In this document: positions 35,560-47,766 of the stretch, one piece after another
Position numbering within the stretch: position 1 is the stretch's first letter
Layout: every line of letters begins with the position of its first letter
Notes under the pieces: generated by a model
What the model was told of the DNA's origin: nothing
The model's input: only the letters and a program-made list of their open reading frames with translations
The model's database searches: none
Made by a program: the position numbers and the translations under genes
Assembly: GCA_028023455.1 (NCBI GenBank)
Contig: JAQFVV010000013.1
Location: 12,624,579 to 12,688,578, forward strand
Source: Epiperipatus broadwayi
Lineage: Eukaryota > Onychophora > Udeonychophora > Euonychophora > Peripatidae
DNA: 64,000 nt
Direction of reading: 5' to 3'

Positions 35560-36402
35560 TTTTTCTTACTTCATCCATCCCTTACACATGTGGGGCTATT
35601 TTTAGATCTTTAATGACATCTTGGGTCCAGATTAAGACTTTAACTATCCATCTACTACCATCTCTTCTAGCAATATGTCCAGAGCCAATCCATTTCAGTC
35701 TCTTAATTCGTTCAATGATGTCACTGTTACCTGTTTGTTCTCTAACCCACGGATTTCATTGTTAATCTTTTATTGCTATTCCTAACATAAATCTATCCAT
35801 ACTTCATTGAATCATCTAAAATTTCTATTGTTCTCCTGTTAAATTTCTGACTCTCAGATTCATCAGACACACGAGATTCTTCAAGCACAGGCTACCTCTG
35901 TGCTTAAGAATGATCTTAAATACACACCTCTAACCCATGCCAAATGTTTTCCAAATGCATAGGTTATAAAATAGTACTGGATTTGTTACAACATAGCAAG
36001 TGTCCATTGTGAAGAGAGGAGTAGGTGAAGTGAGAACTTGTAAAACACATCTATTAAAAACCTTCCTTTTCAAATACATAAGACTTATTTCCTTTTAATA
36101 TTATATTATTTCTCCCAAAAGCACTACATCCAACTTTAATTCTATAATTAATTTCATCCATAATGTTTCAGATATATTAATAATCTGACTAAGATATTTA
36201 CACTTGTTAACTTTTTGTAATTCATGATTATCAATCTTCATTTTCTTATGAGAAAATCCACTGAACACATAACTTTAATCTTTTCAGCATTTATCTTTAG
36301 TCCTACTTTCTTATTTTCATCTGATAATTCTTGAAACATTTCCTGAAGTTTTGAAGCATTATTTGCAAAAACAATCATATTTTTTGCAAAATACAGATGA
36401 TT

Positions 36403-36498
36403 GTCAAGCGTTGAAGGCCGAATGGTCAGCACCGCTGCCTTACAAGCAGTTGTCCCGGGATCGCGGGTTCGCTTCCCAGCCGATGCTTTGACACATGA
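36403..36498 (+). mobile_element. tRNA-derived SINE with 15-bp target duplication
   Basis: The roughly 96-bp insert has a polymerase III A-box-like TGGTCAGCACCG, an anticodon-arm-like CTGCCTTACAAGCAG (loop reads as a Val UAC anticodon) and a B-box-like GGTTCGCTTCC. It is flanked by exact 15-bp copies of AAAATACAGATGATT (36388-36402 and 36499-36513), the signature of target-primed insertion. It interrupts the RT box of the LINE remnant. A diverged relative lies on the minus strand at 46494-46560. It is not a functional tRNA: the acceptor and T stems do not pair well. Confidence 0.85.
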
Positions 36499-37479
36499 AA
36501 AATACAGATGATTTAAATAATCTCCATTTGCTTTTACTCCTTTAGCTTCTCATTTTAATACATAAAATACTTCTTGTAAAATTATAGCAAAAAGTTTTGA
36601 ACATATGGAATCAATCTGTCATACACCATTCTCAATATTAATCTTCTTAGTATCACCATGTAATCTAATCATAGCTGTTGCATTTTGATATGACAATATT
36701 CAGGGTTTATATTTTGATGATTTAATATTTTAATCACCATAGAAGTGTTTAGAAAATGAAATACCTTTTCATAATCTAAAAATTCAAAGTATAACAGCAA
36801 TGCATATTCATTGAATCTTTCTATAACTTCTCTCAATACTTGGATGTGATTTACCGCTAAAATTTCTTTTAAATACAGTTTATTCTTTTGATTGGTTTAA
36901 ATCAAAAATTCACTGTACAAGAGTTATAATTATCTTGATAAAGACTTTATATAGAACTAATAGATTAATATATCTGTAATTTTTAATATAGTCTTTATCA
37001 CCTTTCTTAAATATCAACATTACTACTTTATTCTTCTAATCAGCTGATATGTCTTTATGATTTAAACATTTGATATATAACTTTACCAATAATTTTTCTA
37101 TTTCTTCATTTGCTTCTTTTAAGATATCAATAATGATTACACCATTTTCTAGAGTTTTTCCCTTCTTCAGATTTAATTGTATATCTCACTTCTTTATTTT
37201 AAATGCTAGGCAATTCAAATGAAATAATAATTGTAAGGGATATTTTGTTTTCTTGTTGTTTATTCTTATAACTCTTCCATGCATTTTATAATGTGTCTCT
37301 TTTTAGTAATACAATCTCTTCTTATTGCAAAAATAACTTTACTTCCAATATCAAGATGCAGCTTTATGTTTTTGAGATTCAATTTTATAATTTTGCTTGT
37401 CAATTAACAATTATATTTTCTTACATCATTATTAACTCTTTTTCGTACCATTTTACTAAACTCTGGATATTCACTTTTT

Positions 37480-37584
37480 ACACAGAGGCTAAACTCTCCA
37501 TACAGTAGCGCCACCAGTGCAAGCCAGAGTAATCAAAGGATGCAAGAAAGTGGCTCTATTCTATGGAGAGTTTAGCCTCTGTGT
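37480..37584. mobile_element. MITE, 105 bp with 23-bp terminal inverted repeats
   Basis: The ends 37480-37502 and 37562-37584 are perfect 23-bp inverted copies beginning ACACAGAGGCTAAACTC. The interior holds AGTAGCGCCACC and CAGAGTAATCAAAGGATGC, shared with the hairpin MITE at 3034-3215. It sits within the LINE remnant. No clear target duplication was seen. Confidence 0.8.
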
Positions 37585-38450
37585 CAACAGCTCGAGTAAG
37601 TATAAGAAATGGTGATTATGCGATATTCAATTTTTCTTAATGCATCATTTTTAAAAATTTTCAGATTCCTTCTTCTCTTCATATATTGTCATCTTGATAG
37701 AAAATTAATTGGTGAATTGCTATGTTTTTGAATGAGCTATTTTTCTTGTTATTCTTAGTAATACATCCATTATCTTCTTAATGATTTTATTCAAGTCTGA
37801 ACTATCTTTGAAATCTATTATTATTTTAAAACTATTCATAAGTTCTAATTTAAATTTATTTGAGTATTTCTGGTGATTAGGAATATCAATTGTTAATACT
37901 GTTTTCATAATAATTTTCATTTTTCTAGTTTGAATTAACATGTATTTTACATCTAAGTAATCGATGATTACTTCATGTGTTGAATCTATTAAAAACATTA
38001 TAATATTGAAATGAATATTTTGTATTAGTCAAAATATATATAATCCAATTCTGTTGAACTTTTATTTGGATACTTCCATGTCAATTTCTATTTAGCATTT
38101 TTCTCAAAAAAAAAAAAGAATTTATGAATGATACCATAACCAAATTTACCCACAAAATTTTCAACTTTCAATTGTTTACAAATTCTAGCATCAAAGTCTC
38201 CCATGACAATTTTAAAATATTGTTTGGTCTGATCAAAAGCATTTTAAACATCTATGTAAAAATGCTCTTTTTCTTCATTACAATAAGAAATTGTTGGGAG
38301 CATAAACCTGAATTATTTACATATGTTTTCATGATTCCTATAAAAACACTTGGAACATCAGTAGTAATTTATTCATGTTTTCCACAGAACCTTAATCCTG
38401 CTGAGGTCACATCTGATCTGAGAGAGAGACACAAACTATTTTCTTAAATA

Positions 38451-39614
38451 TTGTTTCATATATTTGAGTGCATACATTCAAGATCATGACTAAATGTGAG
38501 TTCATAAGTAACTAATATTAAGCCATAAAATTTAAGCTGCCAGTTTGATTATAGCATATTTCATAAATGTGCTTGATATTTGATAATAAAATGTATCTAA
38601 CAAATTCTGCAATCTGTTGGTGTAGTTGCAAAAAATATTTATATCTTAAGCATAGCAAATATGTTTGAAGTAATTGCTATAAAGGTTTTGCAACCTTAAC
38701 TATTGAAGATTCTAATTAATTAATGTTACTTTGATCATATTTTTTAATAATTTCTGTTATTTGGGAAAAAAAAAATTTTTATTCTTTATATTTTTAACTT
38801 TGTTTAATAATTTTTAGATTTTAATTGAAAATAAATAAAAAAAATCAATATAATAAATGCAAATTTACAGTGTTTTTAATTTTTTTATATATTTCTGCAT
38901 ATCCCAGTAATGAATGTATCTCTCAGATAAACATGATCTACACTGCAATTTTTTTAACCATGACCTTTACAAGATTAATACTTATTCATAATATGTTATA
39001 ATGAATATTGATGTTACAACAGCAGTATCTGTATTAAGAAATGCATCTCTATTTATTACTTTATAATCATATTTGCATTTGTTATTCAGCCAGTAATTAA
39101 GCAATGAATATAAAATCCTAAGTGAAATGTTTCTTAAATAGTATAAGAGAAAATCAATAATGAGAAAAACAAGTGTTTTATGTGTATCAATAAATAGCAA
39201 TATAGTAATGAACCTACTTGAACATGTTCAGTATCAGCTTCTATTAATTAAAATGACAACATACTTGAAAAATATACTATTAAAAAATACACTATTGTTC
39301 TGCATTTCTGTTGACAAAGAAATTTTCTTATAAAGAGTTCAAAAGCTATAATAGTGTGCAAGCAATTGAGCCAAGTGATACAATAAGTATATCAATATCA
39401 GTGGAGATTACATCAAGAAATAAATATATATATTTTAGGTCATATCTTATTTACTTTTTTAATTCATTTATTACCATTCTCTTGTGTTAATAATTAATGA
39501 TGCACATCGATATTTTGTATAATTAATTTTACAAAATGAAAAAAAAAACAAAACAAGAACTTCATATGTAAATAAAACTTAAAATTAAAAAAATATCAAT
39601 TACAAATATACTAC
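38451..39614. other. RSF1 intron, no gene recognised
   Basis: AT-rich intronic DNA. The first few hundred bases may be the decayed 5' part of the adjacent minus-strand LINE, but no motif could be confirmed. Confidence 0.4.
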
Positions 39615-39820
39615 CTGCATATTAATTCCCATGATGCATGGTCTTCATCATCCTGCTCTTCACGGTATACCCGTACAGTGAGATCTTTGTCTAATTGAAA
39701 CCAGTACATTATCCCACTAGAATCTCGACCAATTGGAAGAACTCGCATTTCCTCAGCCTCAAACTTGTTAACCTCATTCTTGAATTTGATGTTGTCATCA
39801 AACTGACACTCACACAATGT
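39615..39820 (-). CDS. RSF1: RSF1 homologue, WHIM-motif exon
   Basis: The 206-nt exon runs from acceptor TTGAAG at 39820 to donor CAG/GTAG at 39615 on the minus strand. It encodes TLCECQFDDNIKFKN, then an EAEEMRVLPIGRD segment, SSGIMYWFQLDKD and VRVYREEQDDEDHASWELIC. These match vertebrate RSF1 block by block (LCECQFDDNLKFKN, GRDKDGLMYWYQLDQD, EEQDDQDGSSW). GRD-x-x-G-x-x-YW-x-x-x-D is the WHIM signature shared by ISWI-partner subunits; by family this region contacts the SNF2H ATPase. The exon ends two bases into a codon, completed by T of the 33911-34020 exon. It is the strongest single piece of evidence for the gene. Confidence 0.96.
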
Positions 39821-40181
39821 CTTCAAAAATAAACAACAACAAAGAATCTAAATAATCAAACGAAAATGCTAATATTTTGCATTTATTAAAAATATTCAGA
39901 ATTCATTACATCTATCATAAACTACAAATGTAAGGTTTTTTTTTTTTTTTAATCAAAAAAAATTTTTTTTTATAGTTATATGTTGGACTTTGCTTATATT
40001 TTCTTAAATATATTAAACTGATACAAACAACATAGAGATTAGTGTTAAGCATAATGTTCTTAGTGATATTACTCTCTTCTTTTCTTTGGATGTTGACGGT
40101 CTCACCAGTTACAGTCTAGCATAAGAATGAACTAGACATCTTTAGATTCATGAATTATGAATTTAAAATGATGCTCTAATC
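39821..40181. other. RSF1 intron, no gene recognised
   Basis: AT-rich intron between the WHIM exon and the hAT element; nothing identified. Confidence 0.4.
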
Positions 40182-40733
40182 CAGCGCTTCTCAACATTTT
40201 TGCTGCACGACCCAATAGACTTTATTGAAATAGTTCTGTGAAACAAATGTTTATTGCATAAATTATAATATAAAAAAAAAGAGATATTACATCAGCATAG
40301 TATTGTATATATGTATATATTCGGATCAATTTGATAATATTTACAATGAACAAATAATTTGTAAATTAAAAGTTGAGTTAAAGTTAAACTACATATTTTT
40401 AATTTAAAAGTCTAACACATTTTGTTAATTACCAAAAAAAGTGTTTTCTTTTCAAATAAGGTTTTATTTATATACGAAATACAAGCAAAAATAACATTTT
40501 GAAAATAATCGTGAAATTTAACATTATGATTATTTTAGTTCAAATTTACAATTAAATTTGAGAAAACTACACAAAGCATAGATAGTATTACTTAATAATT
40601 TTTTTTATTAATACTAATATTTTTTTAAAATATAAAAAGATTTTTGCTATCAGATATTTATATTTTTATTTCTTGGTGCATATTCGCAGCCCTCGTTAAA
40701 AATTTAACGTGATCCAAAGGTTGAGAAACGCTG
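40182..40733. mobile_element. Non-autonomous hAT element, 552 bp
   Basis: Terminal inverted repeats begin CAGCGCTTCTCAAC on the left and CAGCGTTTCTCAACC on the right. An exact 8-bp target duplication, CTCTAATC, flanks the element (40174-40181 and 40734-40741). Subterminal GCTGCACGACCC and its counterpart GATCCAAAGG match the usual pattern of hAT MITEs. No transposase is encoded. It is intronic in RSF1. Confidence 0.9.
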
Positions 40734-41149
40734 CTCTAATCAACTAGACTTGGACAGAATAAATTAGTTGATTAAAACATCATTTAAATTTAGTATTTAT
40801 AAATCTAAAAGCTACTATAGTTTAATTCCTGTGCTAGACTATCACTGGTCATACCAGTAATGCCTGAAGAAGAAAGAATAATAACATTATTCAACACAAA
40901 TTTTGTAATGAAGATGTGATTATGTAATTTTTGAATGCTGAATATGAAAATGACATTGAAAATGCAAGATTGGTTCTTATTTGAAAGATACCAAGAGAAA
41001 AAAAAAAGAATGCTGAATTTAATAAGATTTTCTTTCATTAGAAAGAAAATACATATACATACAAATATAATAACTTTTTGTCTTTTGCATTCTGTTGTAA
41101 AATTCCCTTCTGATCATCCAGTAGTAATCTGCCAACATTTCAGGGCACT

Positions 41150-42100
41150 ATTTACTTTTGCAATGCTCCTCTCAATGATTGCAATATCTTAATGAAAATA
41201 CTCCCCATGATCATCACTAAATGCCCTGAAATTAATAGGAAAACATCTAAATGAGAATTGATGATATACAGTTTCAGGGACATTCTGCAGTCCATCTTTC
41301 ATATGTATTAGAATTTCACTCACAAACTAAATTTTCAGCCCTGACATAGGTACAAACTATTTGACACAATTTTGAAGACTTTCTATGCTTCTCTTTTGCT
41401 ATCTTTCAAATAACCGTCTAATCTAATAATGAGTAAATATTCCCTCCTTGATTTTCTCTGTGGTTAATCCTCAGAAACAGCTAACACAAAGAGGAAATGA
41501 CATCACTACTTCTATTGCAAACTGTTTCATAAGTCTAAGTTTAATATATAGGGATGGAGGGATAACTTTATTTGGAAATAACAAATGGTTGATTTATTTC
41601 ATTTTTCTGATCTAATGTAAGTGATGATTGATAAGGCCATTGCTCATTTTTATAATGATTTATTCTGTCAGACTATACCATTCACAAGATGAAAAAAGAA
41701 TTTTGTGTAATTGTGTTGTAGTCTCAATAAAATAGAAATGATTTCAAAATCACAACGCACATGCCACCCTTGATGCTTGTTGTTGTTGTTGTGCAAAAGC
41801 ATCACTTTCAAAATGCTTTGAAGAATTTACAAACACCATACATTGTGATTATATATAATGATCAATACTACCTTGTTATAGAAAGTGAAATCACTTTATT
41901 CAGAATAGAATTGCACAAAGCATTGTTATTGCAAGTGAAAGTAAGTGACTCACATTTTCTGTGAGATGATTCTATTGTTTTAATCTGGAGACCAAATAGT
42001 TCCACTTTATTCTTAGATAATTCAAGATCCCTGATTATAAGATCATTAAATTTTTCCTTTATTATATTATGCCACTCCTCAGAAACATTCAACACAAATT
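41150..42100 (-). pseudogene. Remnant of a conserved uncharacterised transposon-associated protein
   Basis: Two blocks on the minus strand resemble a protein family found in many copies in invertebrate genomes. The first is DLELSKNKVELFGLQIK within 41868-42095, comparable to the DLNLSKxxAELLGSRL motif. The second is FRAFSDDHGEYFH-stop-DIAIIERS (about 41170-41215), comparable to the SEEHGERFHQDI motif. Spacing is shorter than in intact copies, and stops and frameshifts are present. The family name and function are not known to me, and the match is from memory of the motifs only. Confidence 0.45.
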
Positions 42101-43144
42101 CATGATTAATTGATGGTGGATTGCCAATTCATTCATGTTTGGTTCATCTAGATCATCATTATGCACTTGTCAGATTCTGGAGTGGGAAATTTCTTGGTGT
42201 GTATTCCAAGTTGCATTATCGAAGAGATATTAGAGTAGCTAATAATTGTTTTCTTCTTCTTAGTTATTCTTTAAAATGAGATACCATGCAAAAATAGCAA
42301 TCTATAAAATGATTACTTAGTTAATTTCATACCATTTGAACTTCAAATAGGATGATACACTGCTTTCCATGCAGCCATAGCCAGAAGTTTGTTGAACAGT
42401 ATGCAACAAAAGTGTGAAGTTCATGATGTCTATCACAATGCTTAATGAAAGCAAATATGATCTCATCCAAATGTGACTGAACTGATTCTCACTGTTCATA
42501 CACTTACATGATATATTTCCAACATGCTGAATATAAAGTAACACAAATGGAGGTTTCCTTAATACACTACATGAACACAAAGAAACAAAAAATATGTAAT
42601 CCAACTTCTTTTCAATCTGCATTTGCATCCCTTCTCCTTCTAAATCACAGACATAGCCCATTCACTCAAGGTCAACAGCTGTCTCTGCCTTCACTCAGAC
42701 ATAGGATAATCAAATTTAAAAAAAAAAAAAGGATGAGATTGTAGTTCAAAGAATAAACACTTTATTTTATGTCCAACAGAATATCAACAAGAGCAAAATG
42801 ATGTGTCAATCATTCTTTATCAGGTCATAATACAAGACATAATGACATATATACAGCTATAATAGTGTATGCAGATGTGAAATAAAAAAATGCAACAAAT
42901 TCAGGGAAAGCAGTATTTTAAATCCCAAGCATATTCCAACTGAAAAATTGTAACAAATATGAGGAGTACTTTTAATTCCCCAAAAATGCAATATTCCATT
43001 TTCTCAGTGTTTTTGACTTTTTCTCTCTACAACTTCCAAACAAGAACCTTTCTTCATGTTTAACACCAAAAAATTATGTAAATTACTTAATTATGTTTCC
43101 ATTACAAAAACATTCTAATTTTTGTAGAATAATCACTCAAAATG
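42101..43144. other. RSF1 intron, no assigned gene
   Basis: Alternate-frame minus-strand translation near 42350-42490 gives QSHLDEIIFAFIKHCDRHHE, which looks protein-like but was not identified. The rest is AT-rich. Confidence 0.35.
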
Positions 43145-43265
43145 TTGTTCCATACTAACCTGTGTGTTATTACTAACAGTTGAATAAAAATATTTAATAA
43201 TTCAACTAGATGATGGAAATAGTTCATCATATGTCTGCAAGAAAAATGTCATTATTACAAACTTT
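43145..43265. repeat. Dispersed repeat, copy of 5430-5690 family
   Basis: Carries CTAACCTGTGTGTTATTACT, AACAGTTGAA and a downstream ATGATGGAAATAGTTCA block in the same order as the copy near 5430. Confidence 0.5.
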
Positions 43266-43715
43266 TAGATAATCATTAAGATGTTTTCATTGTTAAAAAA
43301 TAAAAACAGTACTATTGGCTATAAGCTCTAAGAGTGATTTCTATACTCTTTCAATTATTTAAGCAAAAATTAAACTCGAGAATTTTTGTTTCAAACAGGA
43401 CATCATTTATTTAAGTCAAAAAGTTAATGAAATATTAAATAAATTTTTTATTGAGAAAAAAAAAAGTTAAAATTAGTATTATCAATATAGATAAACAAAA
43501 TTAAAATCTTTTGAAATTCAGAACTAATTTAAATAAATTTTAAATAGAAAAGAAATATCTTATAATGTTAATCTAATTCAAAATTAAATTAATCAAACTC
43601 TATATTTTAAAATCTTCTTGCAATACAAATATGATGAGAACATTTTCCTTAATGCTATCTCAAAGAATTAATTGCTATAATTATAATTTTCAATACATAA
43701 TGAAAAGTAAATTAC
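43266..43715. other. RSF1 intron, no gene recognised
   Basis: AT-rich DNA ending in the donor region of the exon at 43716-43808. Confidence 0.4.
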
Positions 43716-43808
43716 CTTGAGGAGCATGAGTTTGGTGCCGAGTTTGCAATTCTTATAACCAAACTTTTCCATTTCCCAAGCATCGACTTCAGAATATTCA
43801 TGGCAAAA
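43716..43808 (-). CDS. RSF1: RSF1 homologue, DDT-region exon
   Basis: The exon is 93 nt, 31 whole codons, with acceptor TTATTTTCTAG before 43808 and donor AAG/GTAATT after 43716 on the minus strand. It encodes FCHEYSEVDAWEMEKFGY, then KNCKLGTKLMLLK. This aligns with vertebrate RSF1, where WAWEMEKKGY and CKLALLKYLCECQF are consecutive. The next exon begins in phase with TLCECQF, so the junction reproduces the vertebrate order. Upstream exons encoding the N-terminus were not found to 64000. Confidence 0.92.
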
Positions 43809-45562
43809 CTAGAAAATAAAGCTAGTTATCAATAAAATTGTTTCCTTTGGTTACATATGCTAAAATTATATACCAGATTTAAAAAACTGTTATTGTAATA
43901 AATTTATGTATATATAATTAAATCTTTATTGAAATAAAGTAAAGAAATAATGAAAGATGGTAAAAGAGTAGCCATAGTTAATGCAAAAAGCATTACTGTG
44001 ATTAAAATGTACAATGTATAATTAAATTATTATAATGTTAAAATAGCAAAAATAATACCATAGACATGCTAATTATATTTATTTTAATTTTTTTTACATT
44101 GAAAATGTAAAAGTGTGAAATTAATTAATAGCAGGAGTATTCAATATGTATAACAGAAAAAACAACTACTATTAAAATTGACAACAAAAAACAGAACTCT
44201 CATTGATAAAATGTTATGAGATAGGCTTAGCCTCTTATGTACATTGTATAGAATCTATAGTGAATTGATAGAAAAAAAAAAGACTTTTGAAAAGTACAAA
44301 AAAAAATTCAAGTCAACAACAAATTTAATACATGTCCAACAATAGAACTGTATTTATCACAACAAAACAGGTTCAGATAAATAAAAGCCCAAATGTCAAA
44401 CATCATTCCTTGATTTTTGATTAACTATCTAATTACATACATGCATCTTATTTACTTAGTTAATGAATAATATTTTCTCTGCTGTTTTTTGGAGGGATGT
44501 AGTTTTAATGATTATTACTTATTAATAGACATGATTTTTTTGTTTACTGATGAGTTATTCGTAGAATCTTCTTCCTATTTTTTTTTATTATGATTTCAAA
44601 TCATTATTGTAAATCTAATTTTTTTATTGCTGCTGCTGTTTCTTTTTTAATGTTATCGTTTTTTTTATTACAATTAATCACTGAAAAGTCTAAGTAAGAA
44701 TAGACTTATAAGGCCAATGATTTTAAATGCCTAAATTTCAGCAACAGTTCTAACAACCAAGTTATATTCCTTATACTTTAATAGTTAATTTACTATTTTG
44801 ATTTGTAAATGGCATTTAATATATATTAAATAGCACAAAAACAACTTTTAATAACCTACTGCAAAACAAAGGGCATTCCAGCATACCTCAAAAAAAAAAG
44901 TGCAAAAAATTTTAAGACAATTTGTGAGGATAATTAATGCTTTTCCTTTCTAGTTTTATCTATTAGCTAAGAATATCTAAATGCTCATTTACTTGTATTG
45001 GGATGACAAATGCATTGATTGTACAATTGATATCTGAAAAAAAATCCTATTAACTACCTTGAAAATCCTCAGTTAAAAAAAAATTCCAATTTCCATTTAG
45101 CTCTGAACTCGTAGGAATGATAGGCTGATAATCTAACTACTATACCATAAGATCATTTACACATAATAAATATTTTTTATTATTACAAACTATATATATA
45201 CTTAATAAGCATATTTAAATTCTTAATAATATATTAAAATATTACTTTTAATAACTTTTATTCACTTTTTTCATATTATTTTTATTGTATTTTTTGCATT
45301 TTATTTTAATATCATTTATTACTGCTATGAATCATTTGTTTTTTTATTTTATTTGTTATATCATTATGTACTGCTGTTTATGTATCAATGATTTAACATT
45401 AAGTAGTGCTACTTTCCTATATTAATATACGTATCTTATTAAGACACGAGTTCTTACTTCAAGTGTTTATAATAAATATTGTTAAAACAATTATTAATTT
45501 TCTTTTATATTAACTTAAAGAAATATTACAATTAATATATATAAAACATTGAAGGAAATATA
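43809..45562. other. AT-rich DNA, probably RSF1 intron, with a tRNA-like remnant
   Basis: Apart from the tRNA-like segment at 45098-45155, nothing was recognised. It is an intron only if the N-terminal RSF1 exons lie further right. Confidence 0.4.
45098..45155 (-). repeat. tRNA-derived remnant
   Basis: The minus strand reads TGGTATAGTAGTTAGATTAT (A-box-like), then after about 20 bp GAGTTCAGAGC (weak B-box-like). The cloverleaf is not complete. Probably a SINE head or tRNA pseudogene, different from the SINE at 36403. Confidence 0.4.
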
Positions 45563-46493
45563 ATAATATGAGAGTACGTAAAACTATCACATAAGTATAT
45601 ATGAACAAGCAAAACTCTCCATGTGATAATAAGTATATATGATTAGTATATACATTTTTTTATATAATTATTTTAATAAAATTAAAAACAATTAAAAATA
45701 ATTATTTTTCATTCATTTATATAAAACTATTGTTTAAATTAATAAATTCATTAACCAAGAAATTGACAGAGATAACCTTAAGATCAAGTCGCAGCCTAGC
45801 AATTAATACAAAGGAAATGAAATTAAATTATTGATTATTAATATAATTAATAATTATAGAATGTAAAAGTTGTGAAAACCAAATCATATATGCAGTACAT
45901 GCTACTGGAAGTTGATTCTACTATAAATAATGAATTAGATAATTTATTGAAGAATTCTATCTTTTTCTCGATGTACTAGCCATTATGTACAATAATTTTA
46001 CTGTTCGAATATAGAATATTTTTAAAAGATAGATAAATAATTTGAACAATTTGCTTATTGATAAGTTTTATTAAAAAATAAATTCTAATATCACTCAAAA
46101 AGAAAAGTAAATAAATTACTCTTAATTAATATTATTCGTATTTTCAAAACGAAATTATATGTTTTATTAATTAGAAAAGCTTATAAAATCATTCTAATTT
46201 AAAATTCTGAAATAGATAAATTTCTTCAGAAAACATTTATATACTTAAACCAAAATTAATTTAAGAAGATTATACCTATAGAAAAATGCATCACGAGTAA
46301 ACACCACTTGTCATAGGATATAATGCTACTGTTTTAACCGAAGATAAATGTAATTACTTATTCCTACTGAAATGTCTAAATTTATATAAATTCCATCTAT
46401 ATAATTTAAATGAAACTCCAACTGGTAGTGAAATCATTTGTGGAAGATGTCAACATCATGCAAGAAGAATATTTTGGAACAATTGGATATCTT

Positions 46494-46560
46494 GATTGCC
46501 AGCATCGATCAGGAAGAGAACCCGCGAACTTGGGACAACTGCTTGTAAGGCAGCTGTGCT
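46494..46560 (-). mobile_element. Diverged tRNA-derived SINE fragment inside the left LTR
   Basis: The minus strand contains AGCTGCCTTACAAGCAGTTG then CGCGGGTTCTCTTCC, matching the SINE at 36403-36498 over its anticodon-arm and B-box part. The right LTR keeps only the borders of this segment (about 54814-54840), so about 50 bp were deleted there or the fragment is more complete here. Confidence 0.65.
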
Positions 46561-46845
46561 AATGATCAAAAAATAAAGAACTTTATTTTTAACAAACATT
46601 ACTTTGCAAAGATGGGAATGAATAGGACACTAATATAAACTTTTATTATATCATATCATCTTCGTGAATCATCATGTAAAAATATTTAATTTTATTTCCT
46701 TTGTTATTAAAATCCTTCACCATTGGAATAATTCATTGAAGAGAGATTAAATGAAGAGGAATTGAAGATCATGAAGTCAAATATTTTTTATTTAATAAAA
46801 TTTAGGTCTTCTATGAAAACGACTTGACTGAGGTATGAACTGAGG

Positions 46846-46853
46846 TATAAAAG
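46846..46853 (+). promoter_or_regulatory. TATA box of the left LTR
   Basis: TATAAAAG in the context GAGGTATAAAAGTAAA. It is conserved at 58303-58310 in the right LTR and oriented toward the interior ORF. Confidence 0.45.
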
Positions 46854-47746
46854 TAAATTTAATAAGAAGGTAAAAGTTTATCATTCTTCATATTGGATTT
46901 ATTCATGACATGATAGAACTTTGTTGTTACTAACTTAATTAATATGATAATGTTTATTTGTTTTTAATTGTGTAAATGACTAATATCTTTTACAAAAGAT
47001 TTTATATTGCTTAATGATGATTATACATAGGAACGATCTCATGAAGTTGGAATTCTCTCATATGGATTGTATAATATAATGTCACTATTTATCTGTATAT
47101 GAATTAAATCAAGATTAGCTAGTTTAGCATTTTTATAAATTATAAAAATTTGTTTATTATGTTATAAATTATTAGAATCTGTTTGTGTTATGAGATACAT
47201 ATCTACTATGGGAATGTATTAATTATTTGATATTATAAAATAGAGATGTAAATAAAACACATGATAATTTTTTTTTTATTATATTAAATAAATTTGAATT
47301 GTTATTCATAATAAATATTGTTAAAGTTTATTTTAAATTTAAAGAAGTTTCTAATTTATTTATTCATTTTACAAAACAAAGCAAAGTTAAATACATATAT
47401 CCACACACATATATTATATTTATTTTATATCCTAATAACTTGGTTGAAATAAATTTTAAAAATATGTTGAGATTATATCGAGTATTGTTATTGCTGTAGA
47501 ATTGATGGAGACCTCTGAAGAGTTAATTGCAAAACCTACCCTGAGTTTGAATTCTGAGCATAATGGAACAATGAATAAAGCTGAAGATTGAATGATTTAG
47601 TCTAAGTTGTGTCTATATTTAATATTTGAAATTACCCATAAAGTTAAATCATTTTATCCATAGCATCGTATATGAAGACCCGAAATCTGATTATAGTGAG
47701 ATGCGACCACCTTGTTTCTTCCTTAGGGAATCCGTACCGTTACAAA

Positions 47747-47766
47747 TGGTACCCAAGCTTTAGGGG
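47747..47766 (+). promoter_or_regulatory. Possible primer-binding site
   Basis: TGGTACCCAAGCTTTAGGGG starts two bases after the left LTR. TGG at this place is the usual complement of a tRNA CCA end in LTR elements. Which tRNA would match was not determined. Confidence 0.4.

Larger units (their letters stand above)
35560..38450 (-). pseudogene. RTE-like LINE remnant with endonuclease and reverse transcriptase
   Basis: Landmarks run in order on the minus strand. Endonuclease: VMGDFDARI near 38190-38207, then VGKFGYGI. Linker: KFKLELMNSF near 37820-37860. Early RT: KKGDK-NYR-LLVLYKVFIKII near 36920-37000. Catalytic box region: YFAKNMIVFANNASKLQEMF near 36340-36400, where the usual Asp pair is lost. 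Then KVGLKINAEKIKVM, DNHELQKVNKCKYL near 36180, and a C-terminal RIKRLKWIGSGHIARRDG near 35670-35720. Many stops and frameshifts occur. It lies in the RSF1 intron between the 39615 and 33911 exons and carries the SINE at 36403 and the MITE at 37480. Confidence 0.8.
45567..47744 (+). repeat. Left long terminal repeat (2178 bp)
   Basis: Begins TATGAGAGTACGTAAAAC and ends CCGTACCGTTACA. It matches 51753-59600 from end to end once that copy's insertions are removed. It contains a TATAAAAG box at 46846, preceded by a small local duplication (CTGAGGTATGAACTGAGGTA), and a minus-strand SINE fragment at 46494-46560. The end CCGTTACA recurs in other units of the window. Confidence 0.8.

Noticed and set aside
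36410-36495. Functional tRNA-Val(UAC) gene
   Set aside because: The acceptor and T stems do not pair, a 15-bp target duplication surrounds it, and a related fragment exists at 46494; it is a SINE.
42317-42661. 114-codon minus-strand frame with hydrophobic stretches
   Set aside because: No recognisable domain; an alternative frame of the same DNA looks equally protein-like, so it was left unassigned.
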